Shown: positions 1 through 10,718 of the stretch, one piece after another
Layout: the number at the start of each line of letters is the position of its first letter
How positions within the stretch are numbered: the first letter of the stretch is position 1
Assembly: GCA_013388685.1 (NCBI GenBank)
Contig: JACAET010000028.1
Span: 62,001-126,000 of the forward strand
Direction: 5' to 3'
Source: Chloroflexota bacterium
GTDB lineage: Bacteria > Chloroflexota > Anaerolineae > Anaerolineales > Villigracilaceae
Length of the DNA stretch: 64,000 nt
The notes under the pieces: generated by a model
Databases searched by the model: none
What the model was told of the DNA's origin: nothing
What the model saw: the letters and a program-made list of their open reading frames with translations, nothing else
Made by a program: the position numbers and the translations under genes

Positions 1-2
1 CC

Positions 3-1919
3 GACGAAATGAAAACCCGCCTCTTCGCCGCCCCCAACATGGATGCCCGCTATCCCCACTGGGTCAACTTCATCCGCTCGCAGTTGGAAGCCCAATACGA
101 CGCGCAGACCATCTACCGCTCCGGCTTCATCATCTACACCACCCTCGACCCCAACCTGCAAAACGAAGCCCAGCGCCTCGTCACCGAACAGGTGGCGGCG
201 CTTGCCGACAAAAACGCCCGCAACGGCGCGCTGGTCGCCATCAAACCCTCCACCGGCGAAATCCTCGCCATGGTCGGCTCGCCCGATTTCAACAACGCCG
301 CCATTTCCGGGCAGGTCAACATGGCAACCAGTCCCACACGCCAGCCGGGTTCCTCCATCAAACCCATCACCTACGTCGCCGCCTTCGAAAAAGGCTGGAC
401 CCCCGCCACCTGGATCTGGGACGTGCCCACCGAATTCCCCGACGGCGCCAACCCGCCCTACACCCCCAAAAACTACGACGGCAAATTCCACGGCGGCATG
501 ACCGTCCGCACCGCGCTGGCAAACTCCTTCAACATCCCCGCCGTCAAAGCGCTGCAATTCGTCGGCATCTACGACGACCCGAACACCCCCGAAAAAGACG
601 GCATGATCGCCATGGCAGAGCGGCTCGGCATCACCAGCCTGACGCGCCCGGATTACGGTCTCGCCCTCACCCTGGGCGGAGGCGAAGTCAGCCTGCTCGA
701 CATGACCTCCGCCTTCTCCGTCTTCGCCAACGGCGGAAAAAAAGTCCCGCCTGTTGCCATCCTCAAAATCGTGGACTTCGAAGGCAACCTCATCTATGAA
801 TACAAACCGCCCGAAGGCGAACAGGTCATCCGCCCCGAACACGCCTTCCTCATCTCCTCCATCCTCTCCGACAACGAAGCCCGCGCCTGGATGTTCGGGC
901 GCAACTCCGTTCTCGATCTGCCCTTCCAGGCTGCCGCCAAAACCGGCACCACCAACGACTTCCGCGACAACTGGACCATGGGCTACACCCCCGACCTGGC
1001 AGCCGGCGTCTGGGTGGGCAACGCCGACTACACCCCCATGGTCAACACCACGGGCTTGAGCGGCGCCGCCCCCATCTGGTCGCAGTTCATGCAATTCGCC
1101 GTGCCATACGTCACCGGCAACAACCCCCGCCCCTTCACCATCCCGCCTGGCATCACGGAGCGAATCATCTGCAACCTCTCCGGCGCCGAACCCTCCCAAT
1201 GGTGCCGCGGCGGACAACGCAGCGAATTCTTCGCCAGCGACCAGCCCCCCCTGCCCCCCAGCCAGGACCTGCTCACCAAAACCACCATAGACACCTGGAC
1301 CGGCCTCATCGCCGGCGACGCCTGTCCCGACTTCGCCCAAGAAGAAATGGTCATGAACGTCCCCGACGAATGGGCGCGCAAATGGTTCAAAACTGCCGAC
1401 GGGCGCGCCTGGCTCGAATCCCACGACCTCCCCCGCAACCCCTTCTTCAAACCCGAGCGCGAATGCAGTTCCACCGACCCGCGTCCCATCCTCCAGTTCA
1501 TCGCGCTCAAAGACGTGGACACAATCACCGAATCGCCCCTCGAGATCAAAGCCGTCATCAACGTCACCAGCGGCGAGATCACCGGCTGGCGGCTCGAATA
1601 CGGCACGGGCAACGACTCATCCGCATGGACTCTTCTTGTCGAGGGACGCGACAAGTTCATTGAACCCAATACCCTCTACCGATGGGATCTGAACGACCTG
1701 GATGGCGGACACATCACCCTGCGCCTCTACCTCATGAACGGAGAGGATTTCTACGCCGAAAAACGCGTCGTTCTGACGTTCAACCTGCCCACCCCCACCC
1801 CCGAACCGACCGCCACCCCGACGCTTTTCCCGACCGATACACCCGTTCCCGATACGCCGACCCCCCCCCCCACCCCATCCCCCACACCGACGGAGACGCC
1901 GGTTACCCCTTCACCCTAA
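3..1919 (+). CDS. Penicillin-binding protein 1A family, C-terminal part (5' truncated by window); transpeptidase domain plus Thr/Pro-rich tail
   Basis: Frame open from window start; SSIKP (SxxK) and KTGTT motifs; tail TPTPEPTATPT... Confidence 0.93.
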   Translation, partial: DEMKTRLFAAPNMDARYPHWVNFIRSQLEAQYDAQTIYRSGFIIYTTLDPNLQNEAQRLVTEQVAALADKNARNGALVAIKPSTGEILAMVGSPDFNNAAISGQVNMATSPTRQPGSSIKPITYVAAFEKGWTPATWIWDVPTEFPDGANPPYTPKNYDGKFHGGMTVRTALANSFNIPAVKALQFVGIYDDPNTPEKDGMIAMAERLGITSLTRPDYGLALTLGGGEVSLLDMTSAFSVFANGGKKVPPVAILKIVDFEGNLIYEYKPPEGEQVIRPEHAFLISSILSDNEARAWMFGRNSVLDLPFQAAAKTGTTNDFRDNWTMGYTPDLAAGVWVGNADYTPMVNTTGLSGAAPIWSQFMQFAVPYVTGNNPRPFTIPPGITERIICNLSGAEPSQWCRGGQRSEFFASDQPPLPPSQDLLTKTTIDTWTGLIAGDACPDFAQEEMVMNVPDEWARKWFKTADGRAWLESHDLPRNPFFKPERECSSTDPRPILQFIALKDVDTITESPLEIKAVINVTSGEITGWRLEYGTGNDSSAWTLLVEGRDKFIEPNTLYRWDLNDLDGGHITLRLYLMNGEDFYAEKRVVLTFNLPTPTPEPTATPTLFPTDTPVPDTPTPPPTPSPTPTETPVTPSP

Positions 1920-1925
1920 CATTCC

Positions 1926-2123
1926 ATGAACACACAAACACGCGCCGCCATCAAACCTGGCATGATCGTATGGATTGTGCTGAAACAGGATCAACGCACC
2001 GGAAGACTCACAAAAGGAGTGGTAAAAGAAATTCTCACCCAATCTCCGCACCATCCTCACGGCATCAAAGTCCGTCTCGAGAATGGACAGGTGGGACGCG
2101 TCAAGGAGATTGCCGGCGAATGA
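1926..2123 (+). CDS. YwbE family small protein
   Basis: 65 aa; IKPGMIVWIVLKQDQRTGRLTKGVVKEILTQSPHHPHGIKVRLENGQVGRV matches the YwbE family as I recall it. Confidence 0.85.
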   Translation: MNTQTRAAIKPGMIVWIVLKQDQRTGRLTKGVVKEILTQSPHHPHGIKVRLENGQVGRVKEIAGE

Positions 2124-3181
2124 AAAATACCGGCGGAAGAATCCTGTTCTGGGGGGTGGGGCTTGTCCTGCTTCTGGCATGCACCCCCTCCATGGTCACG
2201 CCGGTTCCACCGCTCGACTCGGCAGCCATCAACACCTACATCGCGCAAACCGCGGCTGCCGCCTTCCTGCAGACACAGGCGGCAGTCCAGCCCAGTCCCA
2301 CCATCACCCCCACGCTGCGAAGCACCTTCACGCCAGACCCCACATTCACGGCGGTTCCGGTCATCAATTTCCCCTCTCCAACGCCCCTGCGCCAGCTGTA
2401 TTACTACCGGATAAAACACGATAGCCAGCTTGCCATGTTCAACTACAAATCCCGTACCGCCGCTCCGGATTGGATCGGGGTGGATAACTTTACCCCCGAG
2501 GTCGTTCCATTGTTCGTCCAACCGGCACTGGGAAGCGGCACCCACAGGACCAGGCTGACCGGCGATTGGGAGGCATACATCAACATGCTGAACAACAACA
2601 GCGAACGAAAACTGCTCTATCTGAAAGCCAACAACACCGCTTTGTTCAACAATTCGGGCTTCCCCAACATGGAAAGCCTGACAATGGGCGGAAATATCGT
2701 CACGCTGGCTGAGGTCAAGAACGGCTGGGGCAGGGTCAACACCATAAATTATTCCAATCCCGGACCTCTTAAAGACCTCAATTATGCGACCAGACCCGAT
2801 CTTGTCCATAAATTTGTCGTGGTCGCCTGGAATAAAGAAACCAAAAGAACCTATTGGGTGGACCCGCCCGTGGGTGCGCTGTACTATCCTCTGGTATCCA
2901 GCCGCGATGTCTGGATACAGATGGAACGTCTGGAACCCTTCCCAACCCTGCCGGTAGTCGTAACCGCCAAACAATCACAGTCCATTCGCAAGACGCCCGC
3001 GGAAAACGGCGAAGAAACCCGCTTCAAGTTCTCGGAGGGCGATACGGCGCAGATTGTGGAATATTACCCGTCGGGGTCGAATGTCTGGGGCAGATTGTCA
3101 AACGGAGGCTGGATCGCCCTGGCATTGGGCGCGAGGTTCATGACCGATTGGTCCATGGCGACCGTGCCCCCTCCGCCTTGA
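2120..3181 (+). CDS. Putative lipoprotein with C-terminal SH3-like region
   Basis: ATGA overlap with upstream gene; lipobox-like LLLAC; 'SQSIRKTPAENGEETRFKFSEGDTAQIVEYYPSGSNVWGRLSNGGWIAL'. ORF track start (1682) is too far upstream. Confidence 0.75.
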   Translation: MKNTGGRILFWGVGLVLLLACTPSMVTPVPPLDSAAINTYIAQTAAAAFLQTQAAVQPSPTITPTLRSTFTPDPTFTAVPVINFPSPTPLRQLYYYRIKHDSQLAMFNYKSRTAAPDWIGVDNFTPEVVPLFVQPALGSGTHRTRLTGDWEAYINMLNNNSERKLLYLKANNTALFNNSGFPNMESLTMGGNIVTLAEVKNGWGRVNTINYSNPGPLKDLNYATRPDLVHKFVVVAWNKETKRTYWVDPPVGALYYPLVSSRDVWIQMERLEPFPTLPVVVTAKQSQSIRKTPAENGEETRFKFSEGDTAQIVEYYPSGSNVWGRLSNGGWIALALGARFMTDWSMATVPPPP

Positions 3182-3306
3182 TATTGAAATCCCGGAGAGA
3201 TCAAGAAAACGCCGCATCATGGGCGCCCTCTACGCGTTTTCGTGAAGCCCTGAATATACGTTTGTGCGTGCTACAGGGGATCGCGTTCTAAATCCAAAAA
3301 ATAAAA

Positions 3307-3329
3307 GAGCCTTCCGGGGCGGAAGGCTC
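3307..3329 (-). terminator. Rho-independent terminator of the minus-strand gene 3349-3837
   Basis: gagccttcc/ggaaggctc 9-bp perfect stem; on minus strand followed by tttattttttgg. Confidence 0.85.
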
Positions 3330-3348
3330 CAACGCATCCGGCAATTGC

Positions 3349-3837
3349 CTACTCGCCTGACAATTTGGAGACAGAGGCGGACTCACGCCTTGCAAGTTCC
3401 TCTTTCAACAGCCTGACGCCGTTGGCAACCTGGTTCGAAATCCGCGTCAATTCGTCCTGGAGTTGCAACAGGCTGTTCATTGCATATTCGTCCGCATCGG
3501 CGCGGATGTTCTCCGCCTCGGTGCGCGCCTGGGCAACGATCTGCTCGGCGCGGCGGGCGGCTTCCTGCATCACCACATCCTTCATCACCATTTGGTCGGC
3601 TTTCTGACGGGCAAGTTCCAGGGTGCGGTTCGCCTCTTCCTGCGCCTGGGCAAGAACGCGGTCGCGTTGACCCAGCAGCTGTTGTGCCTTCTTCACCTCT
3701 TCGGGAATGGCGATGCGCATCTGATCGATGATATCGAGCATGCGGTCTTCATCCACCATCACGTTGCGGGTGAGGGGGATGGACTTGCTCTCGTTGAAGA
3801 GTTCCTCGAGGCGGTCAATGAGTTGCAGGATGTCCAT
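3349..3837 (-). CDS. Coiled-coil protein (DivIVA / ATP synthase b-subunit-like), unknown function
   Basis: 162 aa, heptad-rich Ala/Glu/Arg sequence. Confidence 0.7.
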   Translation of the reverse strand: MDILQLIDRLEELFNESKSIPLTRNVMVDEDRMLDIIDQMRIAIPEEVKKAQQLLGQRDRVLAQAQEEANRTLELARQKADQMVMKDVVMQEAARRAEQIVAQARTEAENIRADADEYAMNSLLQLQDELTRISNQVANGVRLLKEELARRESASVSKLSGE

Positions 3838-3884
3838 GGCTCTCTCCTTCGGCCGAAGGAATGTTAATGCAATTCTAGCACAGA

Positions 3885-4403
3885 TTAATCGCGGAGCGAG
3901 TTGGGGAAGGAGTGCTGATCGCCCTGCTCCGTGATTTTCTTGCGGAAAGCCTCCTGCACAAACGGCGGAACCATGCTGGAAATGTCGCCGTTCAACATGG
4001 CAATTTCGCGCACGGTTGTGGAGGAAAGGAAGGTGTGTTCCTCGGCGGTGATAAGCGCCACAATCTCGATGTCGGGCGCAAGGCGGTGATTTGCCAGCGC
4101 CATGCGGAATTCGAATTCAAAGTCCGAAAAGACGCGCAGCCCCCGCACAATGACCTGCGCGCCAATCTTGCGGGCATATTCGACAGTCAATCCGCTGTAC
4201 CCCGTCACTTTGACTTTGGGATTGTCCTTGAACGCTTCCGCAACCAGCGCCATGCGTTCTCCGGGAGAAAACATCAGGGATTTCAGGGGCTTGTCATATA
4301 CCGCCATCACCACTTCGTCGAAAAGACGCGCGGCGCGGGCGGCAATATCAATATGACCGTAATGAATGGGATCGAATGTTCCCGGAAATAAGGCTCTGAC
4401 CAT
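3885..4403 (-). CDS. coaD: Phosphopantetheine adenylyltransferase
   Basis: ALFPGTFDPIHYGHIDIA ... HTFLSSTTVREIA. Confidence 0.95.
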   Translation of the reverse strand: MVRALFPGTFDPIHYGHIDIAARAARLFDEVVMAVYDKPLKSLMFSPGERMALVAEAFKDNPKVKVTGYSGLTVEYARKIGAQVIVRGLRVFSDFEFEFRMALANHRLAPDIEIVALITAEEHTFLSSTTVREIAMLNGDISSMVPPFVQEAFRKKITEQGDQHSFPNSLRD

Positions 4404-4586
4404 GTAGTCTTAAGTCTCCAGTCTGATCGTCGTCAGGTTGATCATCTCGAGTCGAAGAGAGGCAATCCATCGTCCTCGATCGCTGATGCGATGCGCCGCA
4501 TCAATGATCGCCGTGAATCCGCGAAGGGCCTTGCCGGTTCCAAAGGGTTTTCCAGAGGGCGGCGGCGCTTTCGGAATGCTCCGGTA

Positions 4587-7094
4587 TTAACTCACGTCCC
4601 CCCTGCCCTCGCCCCAAAATCTGCCGAGGGTTTCGGCGAGCAGGGCGTGTTCAGGCCGGGTCAGGTCGGGGTCCTTTTCGAACACGGTTTGCGCTTGAAG
4701 GCGCGCTTTTTCAATCAGCGCCACATCGGTGATGCTTGCCATCCGCAGGCTCGAAGCATACCCCGCCTGGCGCGTCCCCAGGAATTCGCCGGGACCGCGT
4801 TGCCGCAGGTCGCGTTCTGCAAGCATGAAACCGTCGTTCGATTCGGCCATGGCTTGCAGACGTTCGTTTTCGGTCTGGTCTTCGCGGGTGGGAACAAGCA
4901 GACAATAGGATGGGGCGGCGCCGCGCCCGACGCGCCCGCGTAATTGATGCAATTGCGCCAGCCCGAAGCGGTCGGCGCCCTCGATCAGCATGACGGTCGC
5001 ATTCGGCACATCCACGCCCACTTCCACAACGGTCGTCGAAACGAGGATGTCGAATTGCCGGTCACGGAATTTGCGCATGACTTCGTCTTTTTCATCGGGG
5101 CGCATGCGTCCGTGCAACAGACCCAGTTTCAGGTTGGGAAAGACCTCCTTCGAGAGGATTTCGTAATCGTCCACGGCGGCGCGGGCTTCGATTTTTTCGC
5201 TCTCCTCGATGAGGGGATAGATGACGAACGCCTGTTTGCCGTCCTCGATCTGACCGCGCAGGAGGGTAAAGGCGCGCTCGCGTTCCTGCGGACGCAGCAC
5301 GAAGGTATTGACCGGCTTGCGTCCCTTCGGCATCTCATCCATGACGGAAAGGTCAAGGTCGCCGTAGAGAGTGAGGGCAAGGGAGCGCGGAATCGGGGTG
5401 GCGGTCATCACCAGCAGGTGTGGCTGAGTGCCCTTGCTTCGCAATTCGGCGCGCTGTTCGACTCCGAAACGATGCTGTTCGTCAATGACGACGAATTGCA
5501 GGTCTGCAAAATGGATGTTCGGCTCGATGATCGCGTGTGTGCCGATGACGATCTTGACCGAGCCGTCCGCCAGTCCATTGCGGATTTCTTCCTTTTCCGC
5601 ATCAGGCGTATCGCTGACCAGCAGGCGGATTTCCCCGGGTTGCAATGCGTCGTTGAGAAGCCCGCTGAAACTGCGATAATGCTGTTCCGCCAGAATGGTT
5701 GTGGGAGCCATGACCGCGGCTTGGGCGCGATGGTCGGTGACGATCGAGGCGGCTAAAGCGGCAACCACCGTTTTTCCCGAACCCACATCGCCCTGCAGAA
5801 GGCGGTTCATGGGTTTGCCCGAGTCGAGGTCGGCGCGGATTTCGGAGAGGGCGCGTTGCTGCGCGGCGGTCAGGGCAAAGGGCAGGCCTGCCACGCGCGC
5901 GCCCAGCCGCTCGTCTGGAATGGCGAAGCGCTTGGCTTCCACAGATTTCCACTCGCGCCGCTGTCGGAGAACGCCCATTTGCAGGTAAAAGATTTCGTCG
6001 AAGGCAAGTCGCTCACGCGCGGCTTTGAGTTTTTCCTGCGAATCGGGAAAGTGAATTTGCAACAAGGCTTCGCTCAACGGCACCAGATGCGCGGCGCGGC
6101 GGACGTCTTCGGGCAGGGCGTCGGGAACCGCAGGCGCCCAATAGGTGACGACCTGCTTCATCTGGTTACGCAGCCATTTCTGGGTGATGCGTTCGGTAAG
6201 CGAATAGACCGGCACAATACGGTTGGTGTTGAGGTTTTCGGTTTCGACAGGCTCCCAATCGGGGCTGTTCATTACGAAACGTCCGAGATATTGCTCGACC
6301 TTGCCCGAGACGGAAATGGCGTCGCCTTTCTTGAAGCGGTTCGCAAGCCAGGGTTGGTTGAAGTAACTCAAGCGCAGTGCGCCCGTGCCGTCGCCAAGAA
6401 CGACCTCGACGAGCGAAGCCTTGCCGCCGCGCAGGGGGCGCGAATGTACGCTCTGGATCGTGCCGATGACCGTCACCTGCTCGCCATAGAGCAAATCCCT
6501 GATGGGTTTGAGTTGCGAGTAATCGTCGTAGCGCCGCGGGAAGTAGTAGAGCATGTCGCCGAGCGTATGCATGCCGAGGCGCGCAAGCGATTCGGCATTA
6601 CGCGGTCCAACGCCCTGCAGGACGGTCAGTTTTGCATCGAGCGCGGCGGGCGTGGCGGAGGTCTTTGCGCCTGCGACCGATTCCGAACGCGGCGGAGCCG
6701 GCGGGCGCGGTTTGTACTCATGCGGTTCACGCTCACGGGATTCCCGGCGCGGCGCTTCCTGTTTTTCGGCTGATTCGGATTGTCCCTGCGGCTGCGGCGG
6801 AGACGTTGGACGCGGCTTTGGCTGCGATTTCTGCTGCGCTTCAGGATAGGTCTCCCCGATCCTTTTCCACAACCCTTTCAGCGCGTCGGCGCGGGACTGG
6901 GGGCTGAGTCCGCCATAGGAGCGGAGTCTCTGCACGACAGCCTGAATCACCTCCTCCTGAATTCCGTCGGCGCGGGCTTCGCCTTCCCAGTAATCGAGCA
7001 TTTTGGCAAGTCCGCCGATGATGGCGGTGTCTTGGTATCCGTTTCCGTGTTCGAGACGGAAGTAGTTTCGTAATTTCTCCAGTGAGGTCTGCAT
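4587..7094 (-). CDS. recG: ATP-dependent DNA helicase RecG (start corrected from 7313 to MQTSLEK)
   Basis: [48 protein letters not shown]. Confidence 0.95.
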   Translation of the reverse strand: MQTSLEKLRNYFRLEHGNGYQDTAIIGGLAKMLDYWEGEARADGIQEEVIQAVVQRLRSYGGLSPQSRADALKGLWKRIGETYPEAQQKSQPKPRPTSPPQPQGQSESAEKQEAPRRESREREPHEYKPRPPAPPRSESVAGAKTSATPAALDAKLTVLQGVGPRNAESLARLGMHTLGDMLYYFPRRYDDYSQLKPIRDLLYGEQVTVIGTIQSVHSRPLRGGKASLVEVVLGDGTGALRLSYFNQPWLANRFKKGDAISVSGKVEQYLGRFVMNSPDWEPVETENLNTNRIVPVYSLTERITQKWLRNQMKQVVTYWAPAVPDALPEDVRRAAHLVPLSEALLQIHFPDSQEKLKAARERLAFDEIFYLQMGVLRQRREWKSVEAKRFAIPDERLGARVAGLPFALTAAQQRALSEIRADLDSGKPMNRLLQGDVGSGKTVVAALAASIVTDHRAQAAVMAPTTILAEQHYRSFSGLLNDALQPGEIRLLVSDTPDAEKEEIRNGLADGSVKIVIGTHAIIEPNIHFADLQFVVIDEQHRFGVEQRAELRSKGTQPHLLVMTATPIPRSLALTLYGDLDLSVMDEMPKGRKPVNTFVLRPQERERAFTLLRGQIEDGKQAFVIYPLIEESEKIEARAAVDDYEILSKEVFPNLKLGLLHGRMRPDEKDEVMRKFRDRQFDILVSTTVVEVGVDVPNATVMLIEGADRFGLAQLHQLRGRVGRGAAPSYCLLVPTREDQTENERLQAMAESNDGFMLAERDLRQRGPGEFLGTRQAGYASSLRMASITDVALIEKARLQAQTVFEKDPDLTRPEHALLAETLGRFWGEGRGDVS

Positions 7095-7206
7095 GGGAGG
7101 TATTTTATCATGGGGGCATCCACTCCGACATTTGATACAATTCTCCGTTGTGGCGCGCATTCTTTCATGTGCGCCCGAGGACGCGCACGACTCACCCGAG
7201 GCAATA

Positions 7207-8382
7207 ATGACAAAAGCAACCTTCAAATGGGACGATCCCTTTTTGCTCGACGAGCAACTGACCGGCGAGGAACGCATGATCCGCGACACGGCGCGCAGAT
7301 ACTGCCGGGACAAGTTGATGCCGCGGATTCTGGAGGCAAACCGCCGGGAGATCTTTCACCGCGAGATCATGGATGAAATGGGGCAGATGGGGTTCCTGGG
7401 CTCCACCATTCCCGAGGACTATGGCGGCGCGGGGCTGAACCACGTCGCCTATGGATTGATTGCCCGCGAAGTCGAGCGCGTGGACAGCGGTTACCGTTCC
7501 GCCATGTCGGTGCAGAGTTCGCTGGTGATGTATCCGATCCACGCTTACGGCACGGAGGAACAACGCAGGAAATACCTGCCCAAACTCGCCCGCGGAGAAT
7601 GGATTGGCTGTTTCGGGCTGACCGAGCCGAACCACGGCAGTGATCCGGCCGGCATGGAATCCCGCGCCCAAAAAGTGGACGGCGGCTATATCCTGCAAGG
7701 CAACAAGATGTGGATCACCAATTCGCCGATTGCAGATGTCTTCATCGTGTGGGCGAAACTGGAGGGTGAGATCCGCGGCTTTATCCTGGAAAAAGGGATG
7801 AAAGGTTTATCCGCTCCGAAGATCGAGGGCAAGTTCAGTCTGCGCGCCAGTTCCACGGGCGAGATCGTGATGAACGAGGTCTTTGTACCGGAGGAGAACA
7901 TTTTCCCCGAGATCAAGGGGTTAAAGGGTCCGTTTGGGTGTTTGAACAAGGCGCGCTATGGCATCGCCTGGGGCGCTCTGGGCGCGGCGGAGTTCTGCTG
8001 GCACGCGGCGCGGCAATACACGCTGGACCGTCCGCAGTTCGGGCGTCCATTGGCGGCAAATCAGATCATTCAACTGAAACTGGCAAATATGATGACGGAG
8101 ATCGCGCTGGGGTTGCAGGGCGCGTTACGGGTGGGACGCCTGATCGACGAGGACAAAGCCACCCCTGAAATGATCTCGCTGGTCAAACGTAATTCATGCG
8201 GCAAGGCGCTCGAGATCGCCCGCATGGCGCGCGATATGCACGGCGGCAATGGCATCTCGGACGAGTTCCATGTGATCCGTCACGTGATGAATTTGGAGGC
8301 GGTCAACACCTATGAGGGAACACACGACATCCACGCGCTGATTCTCGGGCGGGCGCAGACAGGGATACAGGCGTTTTCGTAA
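7207..8382 (+). CDS. Acyl-CoA dehydrogenase (glutaryl-CoA dehydrogenase-like)
   Basis: [57 protein letters not shown]. Confidence 0.92.
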   Translation: MTKATFKWDDPFLLDEQLTGEERMIRDTARRYCRDKLMPRILEANRREIFHREIMDEMGQMGFLGSTIPEDYGGAGLNHVAYGLIAREVERVDSGYRSAMSVQSSLVMYPIHAYGTEEQRRKYLPKLARGEWIGCFGLTEPNHGSDPAGMESRAQKVDGGYILQGNKMWITNSPIADVFIVWAKLEGEIRGFILEKGMKGLSAPKIEGKFSLRASSTGEIVMNEVFVPEENIFPEIKGLKGPFGCLNKARYGIAWGALGAAEFCWHAARQYTLDRPQFGRPLAANQIIQLKLANMMTEIALGLQGALRVGRLIDEDKATPEMISLVKRNSCGKALEIARMARDMHGGNGISDEFHVIRHVMNLEAVNTYEGTHDIHALILGRAQTGIQAFS

Positions 8383-8402
8383 CTCGAAAAAGAAATTAAA
8401 AG

Positions 8403-8485
8403 TCATCTCAAAAATGTCACCCTGAGCGCAGCGAAGGGTCTTTGCTGCCAAAAACAAGAGACTCTTCGGTCACAACAACCGCTCC
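8403..8485 (+). repeat. Copy A of an ~85-bp dispersed repeat
   Basis: Near-identical reverse complement at 35817-35901; core atgtcaccctgagcgcagcgaa...ccaaaaacaagagactc. Confidence 0.85.
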
Positions 8486-8544
8486 ATCAGAGCGACCCGA
8501 CACTTTTCAAAATCGCGAGTCCTTCGCCTGCTCTTGTCGTCATC

Positions 8545-8652
8545 GCCAGCGGATAAATCCGCTGGCTACGCCTACAAAGTCGGCTAAAACCGACCGCCAG
8601 CCCGCTTCAGCGGGCTTTGTGGGCATCCGCCCGACGATAAATCGTCGGGCGG
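8545..8652. repeat. Array of four consecutive short palindromes
   Basis: gccagcgga-TAAA-tccgctggc; gtcgg-ctaaaa-ccgac; agcccgc-ttca-gcgggct; ccgcccgacga-TAAA-tcgtcgggcgg. Confidence 0.9.
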
Positions 8653-8755
8653 TGGGGCGGAAAATGAAACTGTCAGGTGACTAGAAAGAAATACCGTCTT
8701 TCACGGATCACGTTTGCCAGGGGATTGCTTCGCTTCGCTCGCCATGACAGTCGGA

Positions 8756-9592
8756 TTACTTTCTCACCGCGGCGAAGCCCAAGCCGTTGGAACCGACATG
8801 CGTGCCGATGACCGTGGTTACATTGACCATGAGGATCTCGCGCGGCACAAAGCGGCTGGCGTTTTGCATGAGGGCATCGAGAAATTCCTTTGCACGCGGT
8901 TCCGCGCCGGTGTGCAGGATTGCCAACCGTTCAAGTTCGCCGCCTTCGAGCAGCAGGTTCAGCATCCGTTCGTTGGCTTGTTTGGTGGTGCGGACCGCGC
9001 CGATGGGTTTGACCTCTCCCTCGATCAGTTCGATCAAGGGTTTGATGTTGAGCATACTGCCGAAAAACGTGATCAAACCGGGAACGCGTCCGCTCCGTTT
9101 GAGATTTTTCATCGTGTCCAACGCGGCGTGCACCTTGAGCCGCCGGCGCGTCGATTCGACGGCGTATAGCGCGGCATCGAGTCCGTTTTCGGCGGCTTCG
9201 GCGGCGGCTAATACTTGAAATCCAAGCCCCAGCGAAAGGGAGCCGCTGTCGAGGGGGATGATTCGATCGGGAAAATCCTGCGCGGCTTGGCGGGCAGAGT
9301 TGACGATGGTGGTCAAAGTTCCGGCAGCGTGGATGGAGAGGATACGGTCACAGCCGCGCGCGAGGAGGGAATCGTAGCGGGCAGCGAAATCGCCTATCGA
9401 GGGCGCGGCAGTGGTCGGCGGGGTGTGAAGCGAGGGCAGTCGGTTGTAGAAGTCATCGCGCGAAATGCCGTTTCCGTCGGCATATTCCCTCCCGTCCAGG
9501 ATCAGGATGGTCGGGATGACTTCGATTCCGTATTGTTCCGCAATGAAGTTCGGCAGGTCGGCGGTGGAGTCGGTGATAATGCCTATTTTCAT
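8756..9592 (-). CDS. DegV family fatty-acid-binding protein
   Basis: MKIGIITDSTADLPNFIAEQYGIEVIP... SSLHTPPTTAAPSIGDF. Confidence 0.92.
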   Translation of the reverse strand: MKIGIITDSTADLPNFIAEQYGIEVIPTILILDGREYADGNGISRDDFYNRLPSLHTPPTTAAPSIGDFAARYDSLLARGCDRILSIHAAGTLTTIVNSARQAAQDFPDRIIPLDSGSLSLGLGFQVLAAAEAAENGLDAALYAVESTRRRLKVHAALDTMKNLKRSGRVPGLITFFGSMLNIKPLIELIEGEVKPIGAVRTTKQANERMLNLLLEGGELERLAILHTGAEPRAKEFLDALMQNASRFVPREILMVNVTTVIGTHVGSNGLGFAAVRK

Positions 9593-10194
9593 GTTTTCTG
9601 CTCCCGGTCGAGCCAGAGTTCACGGTATTTGCGGTTCCAGTCCATCAGGAAGCGGAAGGCGATGATCAAGCCGCAGGCGAGGGCGATCCAGAATTCGACG
9701 CCGCGCAGGTTCCATAGCCAGAACCACGGCGCAATGAAAATGCCGGTGAAAACGCTGGCACGCGCGCTGTGACGGATGAGGAGGGTTAGTACAAGCAACA
9801 GTCCAAGCCCAATGACAAAGGCGAACCCGTCCACTGCCAGGAGCGCGCCGCCAAAGGTTGCCAGCCCCATGCCGCCGCGAAATTGGGCAAAGAGGGTCCA
9901 GCAATGACCGATGACCGCGCCGGCGGCGGTCAGGGGAACGATGTAGGGCAGGAGATCCTGCCGCCCGACCCGCATGGCAAGATAGGTCGGGAGGAATCCT
10001 TTGGCAATGTCAAGGATCAACACGAGCGCGCCCCAGCCAAAGCCCGCCTGGCGGATGGTGTTGGTGGTGGTCGCGTGACCGGAACCCGCCTCGCGCACAT
10101 CCACGTTTTTGGCGTAGCGCGTCACCCAAATGGAAAAGGGCAAAGAGCCGGAGAGGTATCCCAGAACGGGAAGCAGAAACGAAAGCAGGTTCAT
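9589..10194 (-). CDS. plsY: Glycerol-3-phosphate acyltransferase PlsY
   Basis: GYLSGSLPFSIWVTRYAKNVDVREAGSGHATTTNTIRQAG ... GHCWTLFAQFRGGMGLATFGG. Confidence 0.88.
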   Translation of the reverse strand: MNLLSFLLPVLGYLSGSLPFSIWVTRYAKNVDVREAGSGHATTTNTIRQAGFGWGALVLILDIAKGFLPTYLAMRVGRQDLLPYIVPLTAAGAVIGHCWTLFAQFRGGMGLATFGGALLAVDGFAFVIGLGLLLVLTLLIRHSARASVFTGIFIAPWFWLWNLRGVEFWIALACGLIIAFRFLMDWNRKYRELWLDREQKT

Positions 10195-10628
10195 GAGTTG
10201 TCTTGTACTCCCGTCAATTGCAGACTGGATGCGCCATATTCCATCAACTCGATCCGGTTACCGTCGGGGTCGCTGATCCACGCCTGACGGGAATGGTCCA
10301 TTCCCATTGTGATGTCGCTGACCTCCAAGCCGCGGCTTTTGAGAAGCCGGCAGTATTCCTCCAGCCCGGTTACTTCGAGGCAAAAGTGTTTGTAGCGCGT
10401 TCCGACGGTCAACTCCTTGATCATGCCTCCCCAGACCTGGCTTGCCATTTTTTGATCGAAGAATTCGAGGAAAGTGGAATTGCCGCATTCAAAATAGTAG
10501 CCGAAGGGTTGTCCGTGCGCGTGATTAAGGGTAAATTTGACCTTCATGCCCAGTTTATTCACATAAAAATCAACGATCTGCGAGAGATTGTCCGTGACGA
10601 AATTCAGATGCGCCAGTTGTCGTATCAT
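10191..10628 (-). CDS. VOC / glyoxalase-like domain protein
   Basis: MIRQLAHLNFVTDNLSQIVDFYVNKLGMKVKF ... ISDPDGNRIELMEY. Confidence 0.88.
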   Translation of the reverse strand: MIRQLAHLNFVTDNLSQIVDFYVNKLGMKVKFTLNHAHGQPFGYYFECGNSTFLEFFDQKMASQVWGGMIKELTVGTRYKHFCLEVTGLEEYCRLLKSRGLEVSDITMGMDHSRQAWISDPDGNRIELMEYGASSLQLTGVQDNS

Positions 10629-10718
10629 GCTCGTGTCTCCATCCGTGCTTTGAATAGGAATAACCCCCATTCTACCCCGGTGTTGCCGCCGTTGAATTTC
10701 CGCGTTTCCGGTACAATC

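Noticed and set aside
1682-2119. N-terminal extension of the lipoprotein ORF
   Set aside because: Overlaps the PBP and YwbE coding sequences in another frame; the lipobox-bearing start at 2120 with ATGA overlap is preferred.
7095-7313. N-terminal extension of RecG
   Set aside because: Overlaps the divergent acyl-CoA dehydrogenase start and has no helicase-like sequence.
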